Shown: positions 9,149-18,255, counted from the stretch's first letter. The stretch is 64,000 nucleotides of DNA from Cryomorpha sp963748925 (GCA_963748925.1 CAVVKG010000003.1:310001-374000), one strand, 5' to 3'. A program made the numbers and translations. Notes: generated from the sequence alone by a model not told the origin.

Positions 9149-10650
9149 CAAAACTTATTCTTCTTCCAATTTTATTTCAGGCCTTTATGGCGATAGTGCT
9201 TTTGTTTTTCTATACAAAAACAAATACGCAGAAGGTCATTAGTGTGGCAGGCAGCTTTGTGAATCTATTAATTGCTGCGCTCTTGTTTTATACTGTATGG
9301 AAAGGGGGTAGTATTTCTGTTCAAGCCGGTAATTGGAAAGCCCCTTTTGGTATAACCTTTATTGCAGATACCTTAGCGGCTACTCTGGTGCTGCTCACCG
9401 CTATTGTCGGGGTTGCTGTTTCTTTCTTTTCGGCGTTTACTATAGCCCGTGACCGACTCCGCTTCGGCTACTTCCCAATCTTCCATTTCCTCCTAATGGG
9501 TCTTTCAGGGGCTTTTCTTACCGGCGATATCTTTAACCTCTATGTGTGGTTCGAGGTCATTATCATAAGTTCTTTTGTGCTTATTACTATCGGTAGCCAG
9601 AAAAAACAGCTGGAAGGAGCTGTAAAGTATTTTGCGCTCAATATGCTCGCATCTATTATTTTCCTCACGGCCCTTGGTATATTATACGGCCTTACCGGTT
9701 CGCTAAATATGGCCGACTTATCGGGCAAAATTGCGGCAATTGAAAACCGGGGATTGGTAAATGTTTGTGCCTTGTTCTTCTTTATCGGTTTTGGAATCAA
9801 AGCTGCGATTTTTCCAATGTATTTCTGGCTTCCTGATTCGTATCACACTCCACCTACGGCGGTAACGGCGGTATTTAGCGGATTACTCACTAAGGTAGCT
9901 GTTTATGCGCTTATTCGCGTATTTACGGTCGTGTTTGTCCCAGATGACTTCTTTATGCAGCTCTTTATAATTTTAGGTGTACTCACTATTTTTAGCGGGG
10001 GAATAGGGGCTCTGGTGCAAAGTAACATCCGGAAAATATTCGCATACCTAATTATATGCCACATCGGCTTTATGATCGTAGGGTTGGGATTGTTTACAGA
10101 GTTGGCGCTTGCAGGAATGATTTTTTACCTCATTCACGATATTGTTGTGAAGACTAACCTGTTTCTAATCAGTGGTATTATTGTGAAGATAAAAGGTACT
10201 GCAGATATTCGTAAGCTTGGCGATATTTATAACGACTATCCAAAAATAGCGCTACTATTTGCTATTTCGTTGTTTTCAGTTGTTGGTATTCCGCCTCTAT
10301 CCGGTTTCTGGCCTAAAGTATTACTCATTCTTGGCGGAATCGAGGCTGATAATTATCTGAGTGTTGGTATAGTTCTTTTTGGTAGTTTTATAACTCTGGT
10401 TGTTATAGCAAAACTTTGGGCGCAGGTTTTTTGGAAATCAACAAATGAAATAGAACCCCGGGAAGATCTATTATACTATGACAACATGCGACGTAGCAGG
10501 AAAATTGGGATATTGCTACCAGTGGTTTTTCTAAGCATAGTTACCCTTTACATTGGTTTTGGCGCCGAAAGTGTAAATTTAGTTGCCAGCCGGATAGCAT
10601 CAGAACTAATTGATGTGCAGCCCTATATTGAAACGGTAATGAAAAAATAG
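9145..10650 (+). CDS. mrpD: Na+/H+ antiporter subunit D (MrpD/MnhD)
   Basis: A 501-residue multi-pass membrane protein homologous to NuoM/NuoN. Conserved features are FNLYVWFEVIIISSFVL (Glu of the proton path, about residue 138), a lysine in GFGIKAAIFPMYFWLPDSYHTPPTAVTAVFSGLLTKVAVYAL at about 213-255, and PPLSGFWPK near residue 390. With MrpA it forms the proton and sodium translocating core. The start overlaps mrpC by four bases and mrpE follows after five bases. Confidence 0.95.
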   Translation: MTKLILLPILFQAFMAIVLLFFYTKTNTQKVISVAGSFVNLLIAALLFYTVWKGGSISVQAGNWKAPFGITFIADTLAATLVLLTAIVGVAVSFFSAFTIARDRLRFGYFPIFHFLLMGLSGAFLTGDIFNLYVWFEVIIISSFVLITIGSQKKQLEGAVKYFALNMLASIIFLTALGILYGLTGSLNMADLSGKIAAIENRGLVNVCALFFFIGFGIKAAIFPMYFWLPDSYHTPPTAVTAVFSGLLTKVAVYALIRVFTVVFVPDDFFMQLFIILGVLTIFSGGIGALVQSNIRKIFAYLIICHIGFMIVGLGLFTELALAGMIFYLIHDIVVKTNLFLISGIIVKIKGTADIRKLGDIYNDYPKIALLFAISLFSVVGIPPLSGFWPKVLLILGGIEADNYLSVGIVLFGSFITLVVIAKLWAQVFWKSTNEIEPREDLLYYDNMRRSRKIGILLPVVFLSIVTLYIGFGAESVNLVASRIASELIDVQPYIETVMKK

Positions 10651-10655
10651 GAAAG

Positions 10656-11132
10656 ATGCGAAAGAAGTTTTTGATTAATAATATGTTGATGCTGGTATGG
10701 GTTGCCCTTACGGGCGAATTCATGTTCCCTAACTTCTTGTTTGGATTTTTAATCGGCTTCCTCGCTATTTGGATGGCCGAAAGAAACCGTTCCGGTAGGA
10801 AATACTTCAAGCTTATTCCCACTGCTATAAGTTTTATTGGGTTTTTCTTTTTTGAATTGATAAAAGCGAATATTCAAGTAGCGTATGAGGTTATGACGCC
10901 AACGCTTTATATGAAACCCGGAATAGTTAAGGTGCCGCTTGATGCCAAGACCGATTTGGAGATAACCATGCTTGCTAATCTTATTTCGCTTACACCAGGT
11001 ACGCTTAGTCTGGATGTAACAGAAGAAGGTGACGCCCTATTCGTGCATGCAATGTATGTAAATGACAAAGAGGCGTTTATTCATGGTATTAAAAATGGAT
11101 TTGAACGAAAAGTATTAGAATTGCTGCGATGA
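10656..11132 (+). CDS. mrpE: Na+/H+ antiporter subunit E (MrpE/MnhE)
   Basis: A 158-residue subunit with an N-terminal membrane region and a C-terminal soluble part. The sequence MLANLISLTPGTLSLDVTEEGDALFVHAMYV is the MnhE signature. It lies in the expected place between D and F and overlaps mrpF by four bases (ATGA). Confidence 0.93.
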   Translation: MRKKFLINNMLMLVWVALTGEFMFPNFLFGFLIGFLAIWMAERNRSGRKYFKLIPTAISFIGFFFFELIKANIQVAYEVMTPTLYMKPGIVKVPLDAKTDLEITMLANLISLTPGTLSLDVTEEGDALFVHAMYVNDKEAFIHGIKNGFERKVLELLR

Positions 11133-11401
11133 CGTTATACGAATACCTTCAGTTAGTAATTTTACCCATTTTGGCACTGAGCGCAATACTCATATTTGTA
11201 AGGTTTCTTCTTGGTCCCCATCTTAGTGACAGGGTCGTAGCCCTTGACTTGCTTATTACAACTGCCATCGGAGCCATTAGCGTTTTTGCGGTGGTTTTTA
11301 ATGAAAAAGATTATTTGGATGTAGCCATTATTCTGGCACTTATAGCCTTTTTAAGTACTGTTGCATTTTCATATTATATCGAAAAAAGAAAACGAAAATG
11401 A
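11129..11401 (+). CDS. mrpF: Na+/H+ antiporter subunit F (MrpF/MnhF)
   Basis: A 90-residue, three-helix membrane subunit. The stretch RFLLGPHLSDRVVALDLLITTAIGAISVFAVVF is typical of MnhF, with the conserved GPxxxDRVVALD. It overlaps mrpE by four bases and mrpG by four bases. The C-terminus is a short basic tail (EKRKRK). Confidence 0.93.
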   Translation: MTLYEYLQLVILPILALSAILIFVRFLLGPHLSDRVVALDLLITTAIGAISVFAVVFNEKDYLDVAIILALIAFLSTVAFSYYIEKRKRK

Positions 11402-11826
11402 TGAATATTGTTATTGCAGCAGTTATCACTTTTGGTGCTTTGTTTGTACTCCTTGCCGCTATTGGCATTGTGCGAATGCCAGATTTGTACCTACGTATTT
11501 CGGTTACCACAAAGGCTGCCACACTTGGTGTTGGTCTGATCTTGATCGGAGCAGCAACGTATTTTGGCGAGGCATCTATTACAACCAGAGCATTGGCCAT
11601 CGTATTCTTTTTATTACTCACCGCTCCGGTAGGTGCTCACCTTATTGGAAAGGCATCTTACTTTGTAGGTATAAGGCTTTGGGAAAAATCAGTAATTGAT
11701 GAGCTGAAGGACGATACACATACTGACTCATTGCTTGGGCTGAAACACGAAGAGGAAAGAGAATCAGATGCAAAGAAGAAAGGTGATTCTTTTAAGGAAG
11801 ACTCACCTTCAGAGTCTAATGAGTAA
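11398..11826 (+). CDS. mrpG: Na+/H+ antiporter subunit G (MrpG/MnhG) with charged tail
   Basis: A 142-residue last subunit of the antiporter. The first 100 residues contain the MnhG pattern IGIVRMPDLYLRISVTTKAATLGVGLILIG and LTAPVGAHLIGKAS. The last 40 residues form a hydrophilic tail rich in Asp, Glu, Lys and Ser that follows the final helix and is not part of the family core. Two consecutive ATG codons (11398 and 11401) could both serve as start. It closes the operon; a loose inverted repeat (AATTCTTC/GAAGAATT, 11825-11868) follows, but without a T-run. Confidence 0.93.
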   Translation: MMNIVIAAVITFGALFVLLAAIGIVRMPDLYLRISVTTKAATLGVGLILIGAATYFGEASITTRALAIVFFLLLTAPVGAHLIGKASYFVGIRLWEKSVIDELKDDTHTDSLLGLKHEEERESDAKKKGDSFKEDSPSESNE

Positions 11827-11958
11827 TTCTTCTATCGTTCACAAAGTATTACACCCATCGGAAGAATTAAAAAATGCCGCTACGTAAGGCGACTATTGGG
11901 CAGATAGCTCATTTTCAATAGAATGATTACTTTTATGTCTTGATCAATCATTAATATT

Positions 11959-12336
11959 ATGGAAATGAAGTTGGGAGCATTCTCGATAAGCTTAAGTGTA
12001 AAGAATCTCGAAGTAAGCAAGGCTTTTTACGAAAGTATGGGCTTTAAAGTATTTGCGGGCGATCTTTCTCGACATTACTTAATCATGAAAAATGAAGATT
12101 CGCTGATTGGACTTTTTCAGGGAATGTTCGAAAATAACATCCTTACCTTTAATCCGGGTTGGGATAGCAATGCAAATATTCTCGATGATTTTGATGATGT
12201 GAGACAAATTCAAAAGAACTTAAAAAATGCCGGAGTAAAATTACAAAGCGAGGCTGATGAGGATTCTAAGGGCCCTGCTAGTATCACATTTTTTGATCCG
12301 GATGGAAATGTGATCCTGATCGATCAGCATGTTTGA
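11959..12336 (+). CDS. VOC family protein (glyoxalase/bleomycin-resistance fold)
   Basis: A 125-residue protein with the paired beta-alpha-beta-beta-beta modules of the vicinal oxygen chelate superfamily. It opens with FSISLSVKNLEVSKAFYESMGF and ends with ITFFDPDGNVILIDQ, both standard for the fold. No signal peptide is present. The residues that would bind metal are not clear enough to choose between a lyase, a dioxygenase or a binding protein. It lies alone between the mrp operon and the convergent MATE gene. Confidence 0.85.
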   Translation: MEMKLGAFSISLSVKNLEVSKAFYESMGFKVFAGDLSRHYLIMKNEDSLIGLFQGMFENNILTFNPGWDSNANILDDFDDVRQIQKNLKNAGVKLQSEADEDSKGPASITFFDPDGNVILIDQHV

Positions 12337-12369
12337 TTAAAGAGTATTCTCATTTACTTTTCAGAGTCT

Positions 12370-13710
12370 CTACGTCTCTATTGCTTCATAGCGTTGCCTG
12401 AAATCCTTTACTAACCATCCTGCGCGAATCAACATCCAAACCAAAAAGGCTACCCATATTCCCAAAAGAGAAGGAGCGAAGGTGTGAAAACCCACGGCAA
12501 TAGGTACAAATCCCAGCAATGTTGCTGCTGCGAGTAAGTTGCGAAGGAGCTTGGTGTTGCCAATACCCTTGTACAAGCCATCGAGTGCAAATGCCAGTGC
12601 ATTGATAGGTTGTGAAAGAATAACCAACCAAAATACACCGTTAAAAATATCGATCACTGTTTGATCGGTAGTAAAAAATGAAGCAATTAAAGGATAGAGA
12701 ATTACATAAACCACTCCCAGTGAAGTCCCTATCCAAAAAGAAATTTTACCAATTCGAACTCCCAAACGGTATAGCCCGGCTTCATTGTTCTCCCCAAGAA
12801 GCCTTCCGGCCATCGCATTTCCGGCATGAGCATAACCGTCTATAAAAAACGATGAGAAAAGCCAGATATTTAGAGCGATGGTGTGAGCGGCAACAACTTC
12901 TTCGCCATATCCCGTCGCGTAACGCGTCGCCAGATAAAATGTAAGATTAAGAAGGATGGTGCGCAGAAAAAGATCCCAGCTCATACCTGCCAGCCACTTA
13001 AATTGCGGATTGATTTTTGGCGAAAGCCGAAGATTAAAAGGTGTGCGCCAAAGCAAAAAGAAAAGCGCCAAAACAAACATGGTTAGCTGGGCAGCAAGAC
13101 TGGCCCAGGCAGCACCTTCCAGTCCGAGCGGCTCAACGATACCATCGATTCCAAAAATGAGAACATAATCTAGCACTACATTGATCAATGCTCCAATTAA
13201 AGCTATTACCATAGCCCAGGAAGTATTCTGCAGACCTCTGAAAACGCCAAAAAGTAGGAGGGTGGCAAGCGTAAACGGAAAGCCCATTGAGCGGATTGAA
13301 AAGTAGCGATTGCAGGTGTCTAGCACCTCGCCTTGTGCATTGTAAAGTTCAAATATTTGTGTGGAAAAAATGGAGGTAAGAGCGTAGAAACCAATTCCCA
13401 AAAGCAAGTTTGCAAATAAAGCCTGTGGAATAAGCGAGGCCACTTCGCTCAGCTTCTTCTGACCATAATGCCTGCTTACAATGGCTGCAATGGCGGTTAG
13501 CGTCTGAGCAAGAATCCAAACCGACATAACATAAAATCCACTGGCAATTCCTACGGCAGCAAGCTGGGTGGTGCCGGTGCGCCCAATAAAAGCAATATCA
13601 ACAAGCGAAATAACCGGCTCGGCTATGCCCGTGAGAATAGCAGGAATGGCCAATTTGTTAATCGCTTTATTGCTTATGCTATTTACTTTCGGATTTTCCA
13701 ACAAGGGCAA
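12370..13710 (-). CDS. MATE family efflux transporter (DinF-like)
   Basis: A protein of about 446 residues with twelve predicted membrane helices and MATE signatures: LAIPAILTGIAEPVISLVDIAFIGR near the N-terminus and a repeated half around residue 240. MATE proteins export drugs or metabolites in exchange for Na+ or H+. The start is uncertain: the frame has no nearby ATG. The TTG at 13708-13710 lies inside a TAGTTTTG promoter-like element, so TTG codons at 13702-13704 or 13699-13701 (giving MENPKVNSISN) are more plausible and would leave almost no leader. Confidence 0.9.
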   Translation of the reverse strand: MPLLENPKVNSISNKAINKLAIPAILTGIAEPVISLVDIAFIGRTGTTQLAAVGIASGFYVMSVWILAQTLTAIAAIVSRHYGQKKLSEVASLIPQALFANLLLGIGFYALTSIFSTQIFELYNAQGEVLDTCNRYFSIRSMGFPFTLATLLLFGVFRGLQNTSWAMVIALIGALINVVLDYVLIFGIDGIVEPLGLEGAAWASLAAQLTMFVLALFFLLWRTPFNLRLSPKINPQFKWLAGMSWDLFLRTILLNLTFYLATRYATGYGEEVVAAHTIALNIWLFSSFFIDGYAHAGNAMAGRLLGENNEAGLYRLGVRIGKISFWIGTSLGVVYVILYPLIASFFTTDQTVIDIFNGVFWLVILSQPINALAFALDGLYKGIGNTKLLRNLLAAATLLGFVPIAVGFHTFAPSLLGIWVAFLVWMLIRAGWLVKDFRQRYEAIET

Positions 13711-13715
13711 AACTA
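13708..13715 (-). promoter_or_regulatory. Candidate -7 element for the MATE gene
   Basis: TAGTTTTG on the minus strand fits the Bacteroidetes -7 consensus TAnnTTTG. It is only a few bases upstream of the likely TTG start codons. No clear TTG -33 element is present at the usual spacing. Confidence 0.4.
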
Positions 13716-13746
13716 AGTTTCTAAAGGGAATTTTTCACCATAGAGA

Positions 13747-14136
13747 CTACTTCTCAGCGTTTATTAAGCTGTTGAGCATACCTTTAAAAATGAATCCGTG
13801 AAATGGCAATACAGAATACCAATAGATTCGTCCCCATAGTCCTTTGGGCCGAAAAGTAGCCGTTTGAACCAATTTATCATCCTGAACTTCAAATTCAAGC
13901 CAGGCCTCGCCGGGGAGCTTCATTTCTGCAAAAAGTAAAAGTCTTTTTTCTTCCTTGTCGGCAAAAAGTACGCGCCAAAAGTCGAGTGTGTCGCCGGTGG
14001 CGAGGTCAGTAGGACTCGTGCGGCCACGCCTCAGTCCCACACCTCCCCATAACTTATCGATGAACCCGCGGGTGCGCCACAGCCAGTTTCCATAATACCA
14101 GCCATTACGTCCACCAATTGACCATAGTTTATTCAA
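13747..14136 (-). CDS. DUF2867 domain protein, probable displaced C-terminal half of the SDR gene
   Basis: A 129-residue frame opened by a TTG at 14134-14136. The sequence (WSIGGRNGWYYGNWLWRTRGFIDKL, then DFWRVL, EMKLPGEAWLEF and ATFRPKGLWGR) is the DUF2867 domain, an SRPBCC-like module. In most homologues this domain is the C-terminus of a single protein of about 480 residues whose N-terminal part is the NAD(P)-binding domain encoded directly upstream here (347 + 129 residues). The two frames overlap by eight bases and differ by +1. A single-base indel or a coupled split gene would both explain it. Confidence 0.75.
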   Translation of the reverse strand: MNKLWSIGGRNGWYYGNWLWRTRGFIDKLWGGVGLRRGRTSPTDLATGDTLDFWRVLFADKEEKRLLLFAEMKLPGEAWLEFEVQDDKLVQTATFRPKGLWGRIYWYSVLPFHGFIFKGMLNSLINAEK

Positions 14137-15172
14137 GCGTTTGCTCTTCGTTTTTTATTTCACAGCTTCGGGTATCTACAAAACATCCATATTCCGGAAC
14201 TTTAATGTAGTCAGAGACTGCGATTTTAAAGTCACCGCTTATAAAAGAGTCTTTCCAGCTGCTGATTACCGAGTTGTCTTGTATTTTCGCGAGAGCGCGT
14301 TTCACAGCTTCCTGATACGACAGAGGCTGTATACCGAGCATTTCTGCCAGATCATTGTTTCGACATATTACTTCCACCTTCATGCTGTCTACCAGGTTTA
14401 CCGCCAGATTATAGGATGTAGAAGTGATAAAGTAAAGCCAATATGAGGAGAGCTTTGGAGTCATTACGGGAACAATACCAATAGATCGTTTCAGGTCTCG
14501 CGCTTTGGCATATTTCAATAGCATCTCCTTGTAGGTGAGAATGTCGGGACAACCAATGTCAAAATTCTTATCGTAAGTTCGTTCATCAAATAGCGATTTC
14601 ACCAGGAACCGCATGACATCTGCTATGCCAATAGGCTGGCACTTTGTATTTAGCCATCGGGGGGCAATCATAACAGGGAGCTTTTCAACCAAATCGCGTA
14701 TTATCTCAAACGACGCACTTCCCGAACCTATTATGATGCCGGCGCGCAGCGTTGTGCAATGATACTTGCCTTTAGAAAGTTCGATCTCAACATTTTTTCG
14801 TGATTCCAAATGTTTCGATAAGCTCTTCTCATTTATTATTCCACTAAGGAAAATGACTTGTTTTGCTTCGGTTTTTTCGATGGCTTCTCTAAAATTCACC
14901 GCCGACTTTTCTTCGAGCTCCTCATAGTTTTCAGAACCTGCCATCGAATGAACGAGGTAGTATGCCCCATCAATATCTTGAGGGATTTTATGGAGCGATT
15001 CAGCATCGAGCAAATCCACTTCTATTACCTCTGTCACAGATTTAAGTGAATTGGGAGGGGTAAACCGGTTCGCATCGCGCGTGCAACAAACAATATGATG
15101 ACCTTCCTTTGCCAGTTCAGTCATGAGCCGTTTGCCAATGTAGCCAGTTACACCTGTGAGTAGAATCTTCAA
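14129..15172 (-). CDS. NAD(P)H-binding SDR protein (atypical, nucleoside-diphosphate-sugar epimerase-like)
   Basis: A 347-residue Rossmann protein of the atypical short-chain dehydrogenase/NmrA-like group. It starts MKILLTGVTGYIGKRL, with the GxTGxxG dinucleotide motif at residues 7-13, and contains YYLVHSM and LRAGIIIGSGSASFE as in the family that normally carries a C-terminal DUF2867 domain. Here the frame ends just before that domain with a TAA at 14129-14131. A run of six A (minus strand, 14151-14156) lies 20 bases earlier. Removing one base in this interval would join the reading to the DUF2867 frame. The catalytic role is unknown. Confidence 0.85.
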   Translation of the reverse strand: MKILLTGVTGYIGKRLMTELAKEGHHIVCCTRDANRFTPPNSLKSVTEVIEVDLLDAESLHKIPQDIDGAYYLVHSMAGSENYEELEEKSAVNFREAIEKTEAKQVIFLSGIINEKSLSKHLESRKNVEIELSKGKYHCTTLRAGIIIGSGSASFEIIRDLVEKLPVMIAPRWLNTKCQPIGIADVMRFLVKSLFDERTYDKNFDIGCPDILTYKEMLLKYAKARDLKRSIGIVPVMTPKLSSYWLYFITSTSYNLAVNLVDSMKVEVICRNNDLAEMLGIQPLSYQEAVKRALAKIQDNSVISSWKDSFISGDFKIAVSDYIKVPEYGCFVDTRSCEIKNEEQTLE

Positions 15173-15239
15173 GATTAGAGCGTTTTATTACACTGTATTA
15201 CAACCGAAACCGCCAGATGTTTAATAACGAAAGGATCAT

Positions 15240-15530
15240 CTAGCGCATTTCTTCAATCTCTCCGCCCGGTCCATCGGGAACAGGCATCCAGTGCGTAACA
15301 TCCGCAAAGTAATGATTGCTTTGGCCTTCGCCAAGCCAAAAGTGAGCGCCGAATTTTTCGCGCTTGGGGTTCTTTATCCCAAAAAAATCTTGAGCAAAAC
15401 GCAGAAAAATTACTGGTAGAAATCGCTTTTCACCCGTCTTACCTGGTAAGTAAATTTCATTTTTCGGCAAAAATGCCAGTACTCTTTGCCCGTTTTCCGG
15501 AAGGGCCTCTTCTATACTGATCCAGCTCAT
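15240..15530 (-). CDS. DUF551-like small protein
   Basis: A 96-residue protein. The start MSWISIEEALPENGQRVLAFLP and the end DVTHWMPVPDGPGG match the pattern of DUF551 proteins, whose core is W-I-x(n)-P-x(2)-G-x-x-V-L at the N-terminus and THW-M-P-x-P at the C-terminus. The open frame extends upstream to 15605, but the family start at the ATG at 15528-15530 is preferred. The function is unknown; the family is common in phages and bacteria. No operon partner is evident. Confidence 0.65.
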   Translation of the reverse strand: MSWISIEEALPENGQRVLAFLPKNEIYLPGKTGEKRFLPVIFLRFAQDFFGIKNPKREKFGAHFWLGEGQSNHYFADVTHWMPVPDGPGGEIEEMR

Positions 15531-15722
15531 AGATGTCTGAGTTTTTGGTAAAATTAGCCAATCAAATAAACTAGCCGAATTATTGACGAATTTTAAAGCT
15601 TCCATTTCTTATTTAAAGCTTAAACCCGCACGCGTAATACTTAGTAGGAATTCCTTTATGAGCTTTTTTACACTTGCAATTGGCTTAATTTTTCTGCTCT
15701 TTCGCACCTTCAAAGAAACTTT

Positions 15723-17729
15723 ATGAAAAAACTATCTATTCTATTAGCTTTCATTTGCAGTGTTTTTTTCTCAATCAGCACAAGCGCACAGCCATGTGTA
15801 GATGGTATGGCGGGAATGTATCCTTGCGATAATGTAGATCAAATTTCTATGATTCCCCTTTCTCGTTTTTTTACCGAGAATGCCAACGATATTTGGGGAT
15901 GGACGAGTCCTGAAACCGGAAGGGAATATGTTGTTTTAGGCCTTCATAACAAAACTGCTTTCTTAGATATTACCTCACCGGCTTACCCAATTTATTTGGG
16001 CTATGTGCCAACTGTTAGCGAAGGTTCCTTGTGGCGTGATGTGAAAGTGATTGACAACTACGCTTACATCGTTTCCGAAGAAGAAAATCACGGTATGCAG
16101 ATATTCGACCTTACTCGTTTAGAGGACCTTACTGCCGTGGGCGCTCCTCATATATTTGGAGAAGATGCGTATTATGGCAATTTTGGAAATGCACATAATG
16201 TGGTCGCGGATACCGCCAACAAATTCGTTTATGGAGTTGGAACTTCAACTTTCGATGGTGGGCTGCATGCAATAGATGTATCAGACCCGCTTAATCCCGC
16301 TTACGCCGGAAGCAATAGTCAGGGAGGATACGTACATGATGCGCAAGTGGTAACATACATCGGTCCTGATGCAGAACATACGGGAAAGCAAATTTTGGTT
16401 GGCTACAACGCAGACCGCCTGGTAATTTACGATGTAACCGATAAAACGGATATCGTGATTATTTCAGAAACGACATATGAGGATGTCGGATATACGCATC
16501 AGGGCTGGTTTACTGAAAATATGCAATACATTATCAGCAACGATGAAACCGATGAAGTGGATTTTAATCTCAACACCCGAACAATCGTTTGGGATGTGAG
16601 CGATTTGGATAATCCGGAGGTGATAAATTATGTTGACCTTGAGAACACTTCTATTGATCACAATCTTTATATTGATGGCGACATGCTTTACGAATCCAAT
16701 TATACCAGCGGTTTGCGCATTTTTGATTTACTTGAAGTAGGATCAGGACATATCGAGCCTTTTGGGTTTTTTGATGTGCAACCTAGTTCCGATCTTCCAT
16801 TTTTCGTAGGAACATGGAGCAATTACCCTTATTTTGAAAGTGGTATAATTCCGGTTAGTGGCATGTACACGGGATTGCATATCGTTAAGCCCCAGTATTT
16901 TAATCTTTTAAGCAATGTGGTAAAAGTTTGCGATGAGAACACAGCATCCCTCCCTATCTCTATTCAGAAGCGAATTTTCGGTACGGTTTCTTATTCCGTT
17001 GAAATGGAGTCTGCGGCCGGATTAAACCCCGAATTAGAACTAGTCGAAACCGTTGGCGCCCCTGCCACAAATCAGGTTAACTGGACGGGACTCAACATGC
17101 TTGCTCAAGGCTATTATTCAGGAGAGGTGGTTATTTCTTTTAATGGAAGTGAAGAGCGATTGCCTTTTGTGCTGGTTAAGGGAGATGAGTTAACGGGTAA
17201 CGTTACCCCAAGCCCGGTGAGTCCAAATTTTGATGTGGTTCCTTATCAGGATGTGTTGTTCACTTTTACCGATCCGCAGCCAGGAATGGTTACGCTAGAG
17301 GTTTCAATGGATGAGGATTTTAATGAAATAGTTTATCAGGAAACGTTTTACAATTCGTCTACTTCTGTTGAGGCCACTATGCCATTTGATATGTCAACTT
17401 ATTTCTGGCGTTTAGTTAAGCCTCAAGCATGCGGCGAAGAGGTGATCAGTAATACAGCTTCCTTCACAATTGATATTTCGAGCAGTATTTCTGATGTTAC
17501 GGCTTCTGCCAATTTTGAATTATTCCCCAATCCCGCTACCAATTTGGTTTACATAAGCGGTGAAATTTCTGAATCGGCCGTTTATCACATTTATGATGTG
17601 GCCGGCAAGGAGGTAGATCGCTGGACCGGAACAGGAGTAAACGGGTTTTCAATATCGAATCTGGAGCCGGGTCTATATATTGTAAAATCCGACAAAAGCC
17701 GGGTGGGTGTTCGCCTGTTGATTCAGTAA
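15723..17729 (+). CDS. Choice-of-anchor B family protein with T9SS sorting domain
   Basis: A 668-residue secreted protein. Residues 1-23 form a signal peptide ending TSAQP. The body (NDIWGWTSPETGREYVVLGL, then AFLDITSPAYPIYLGYVP and repeats such as VWDVSDLDNPEVINYV) contains LVIVP-type beta-propeller repeats as found in choice-of-anchor B proteins. The C-terminal 75 residues, from FELFPNPATN to the end, are a type A T9SS sorting domain, so the protein should be exported through the type IX system and anchored or released at the surface. The ligand or substrate is unknown. It is a single gene; a weak TACACTTG element lies at 15669-15676. Confidence 0.88.
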   Translation: MKKLSILLAFICSVFFSISTSAQPCVDGMAGMYPCDNVDQISMIPLSRFFTENANDIWGWTSPETGREYVVLGLHNKTAFLDITSPAYPIYLGYVPTVSEGSLWRDVKVIDNYAYIVSEEENHGMQIFDLTRLEDLTAVGAPHIFGEDAYYGNFGNAHNVVADTANKFVYGVGTSTFDGGLHAIDVSDPLNPAYAGSNSQGGYVHDAQVVTYIGPDAEHTGKQILVGYNADRLVIYDVTDKTDIVIISETTYEDVGYTHQGWFTENMQYIISNDETDEVDFNLNTRTIVWDVSDLDNPEVINYVDLENTSIDHNLYIDGDMLYESNYTSGLRIFDLLEVGSGHIEPFGFFDVQPSSDLPFFVGTWSNYPYFESGIIPVSGMYTGLHIVKPQYFNLLSNVVKVCDENTASLPISIQKRIFGTVSYSVEMESAAGLNPELELVETVGAPATNQVNWTGLNMLAQGYYSGEVVISFNGSEERLPFVLVKGDELTGNVTPSPVSPNFDVVPYQDVLFTFTDPQPGMVTLEVSMDEDFNEIVYQETFYNSSTSVEATMPFDMSTYFWRLVKPQACGEEVISNTASFTIDISSSISDVTASANFELFPNPATNLVYISGEISESAVYHIYDVAGKEVDRWTGTGVNGFSISNLEPGLYIVKSDKSRVGVRLLIQ

Positions 17730-17745
17730 AATTAAGGGAGACATA

Positions 17746-18126
17746 TTATTTCACATCTTCCCAGAGCTCAATGTAGTTGCCTTCGGGATCGTTGAGCCAG
17801 GCGAATTTACCCTCTTCGTGACTGTTTATTTCACTTACAGGCACTAGAAGTGATTTCAAAGTGTTGATGATCTCCTCGATGTTCACCACTCGCAAGTTTA
17901 TGGTAAAGCTTTTATCGGCAATGAAAGGTCTGTCTTTGTTATAGAGTATTGAAAAAATTGAATATCTCTCCCGCTCAGATTTGAGTTCTCTGTAAGGGAA
18001 GGTAATGTAGTAAGCCTTCGATTTTTCCGTGTAACCATAGGAAAGTTTGAGACTTCGTTCATACCACTCCGCCAGTAATTTGGGGTTTTCAGAATAAATA
18101 AAAATACCACCAAGAGCCGTAACCAT
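17746..18126 (-). CDS. VOC family protein
   Basis: A 126-residue vicinal oxygen chelate protein beginning ALGGIFIYSENPKLLAEWYERSLKL and ending WLNDPEGNYIELWEDVK, the last containing the conserved D-P-E-G-N-x-I-E-L metal-site region with Glu near residue 121. It resembles glyoxalase-like proteins of unknown substrate in Flavobacteriia. It is convergent with the choice-of-anchor B gene and divergent from miaE. Confidence 0.85.
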   Translation of the reverse strand: MVTALGGIFIYSENPKLLAEWYERSLKLSYGYTEKSKAYYITFPYRELKSERERYSIFSILYNKDRPFIADKSFTINLRVVNIEEIINTLKSLLVPVSEINSHEEGKFAWLNDPEGNYIELWEDVK

Positions 18127-18255
18127 CTTATAAATTATTGTTTGGGTTTCAGAGGATAGTACATTTTACAGTGCATATTCCCCACATGAACTATTATTCC
18201 AATTGGTTTGTTCAAATGGTCGAAAAGCCTGAAATTTGCAGAATACAAAGAAACT

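Noticed and set aside
11825..11868. Inverted repeat AATTCTTC/GAAGAATT as a terminator of the mrp operon
   Set aside because: The arms are AT-rich, the loop is long and no T-run follows on the plus strand.
14129..14160. A programmed -1 frameshift at A AAA AAC in the SDR/DUF2867 junction
   Set aside because: The heptamer is in the right phase, but the -1 frame meets a TGA after five codons; the DUF2867 frame is +1, so slippage there would not make a fusion protein.
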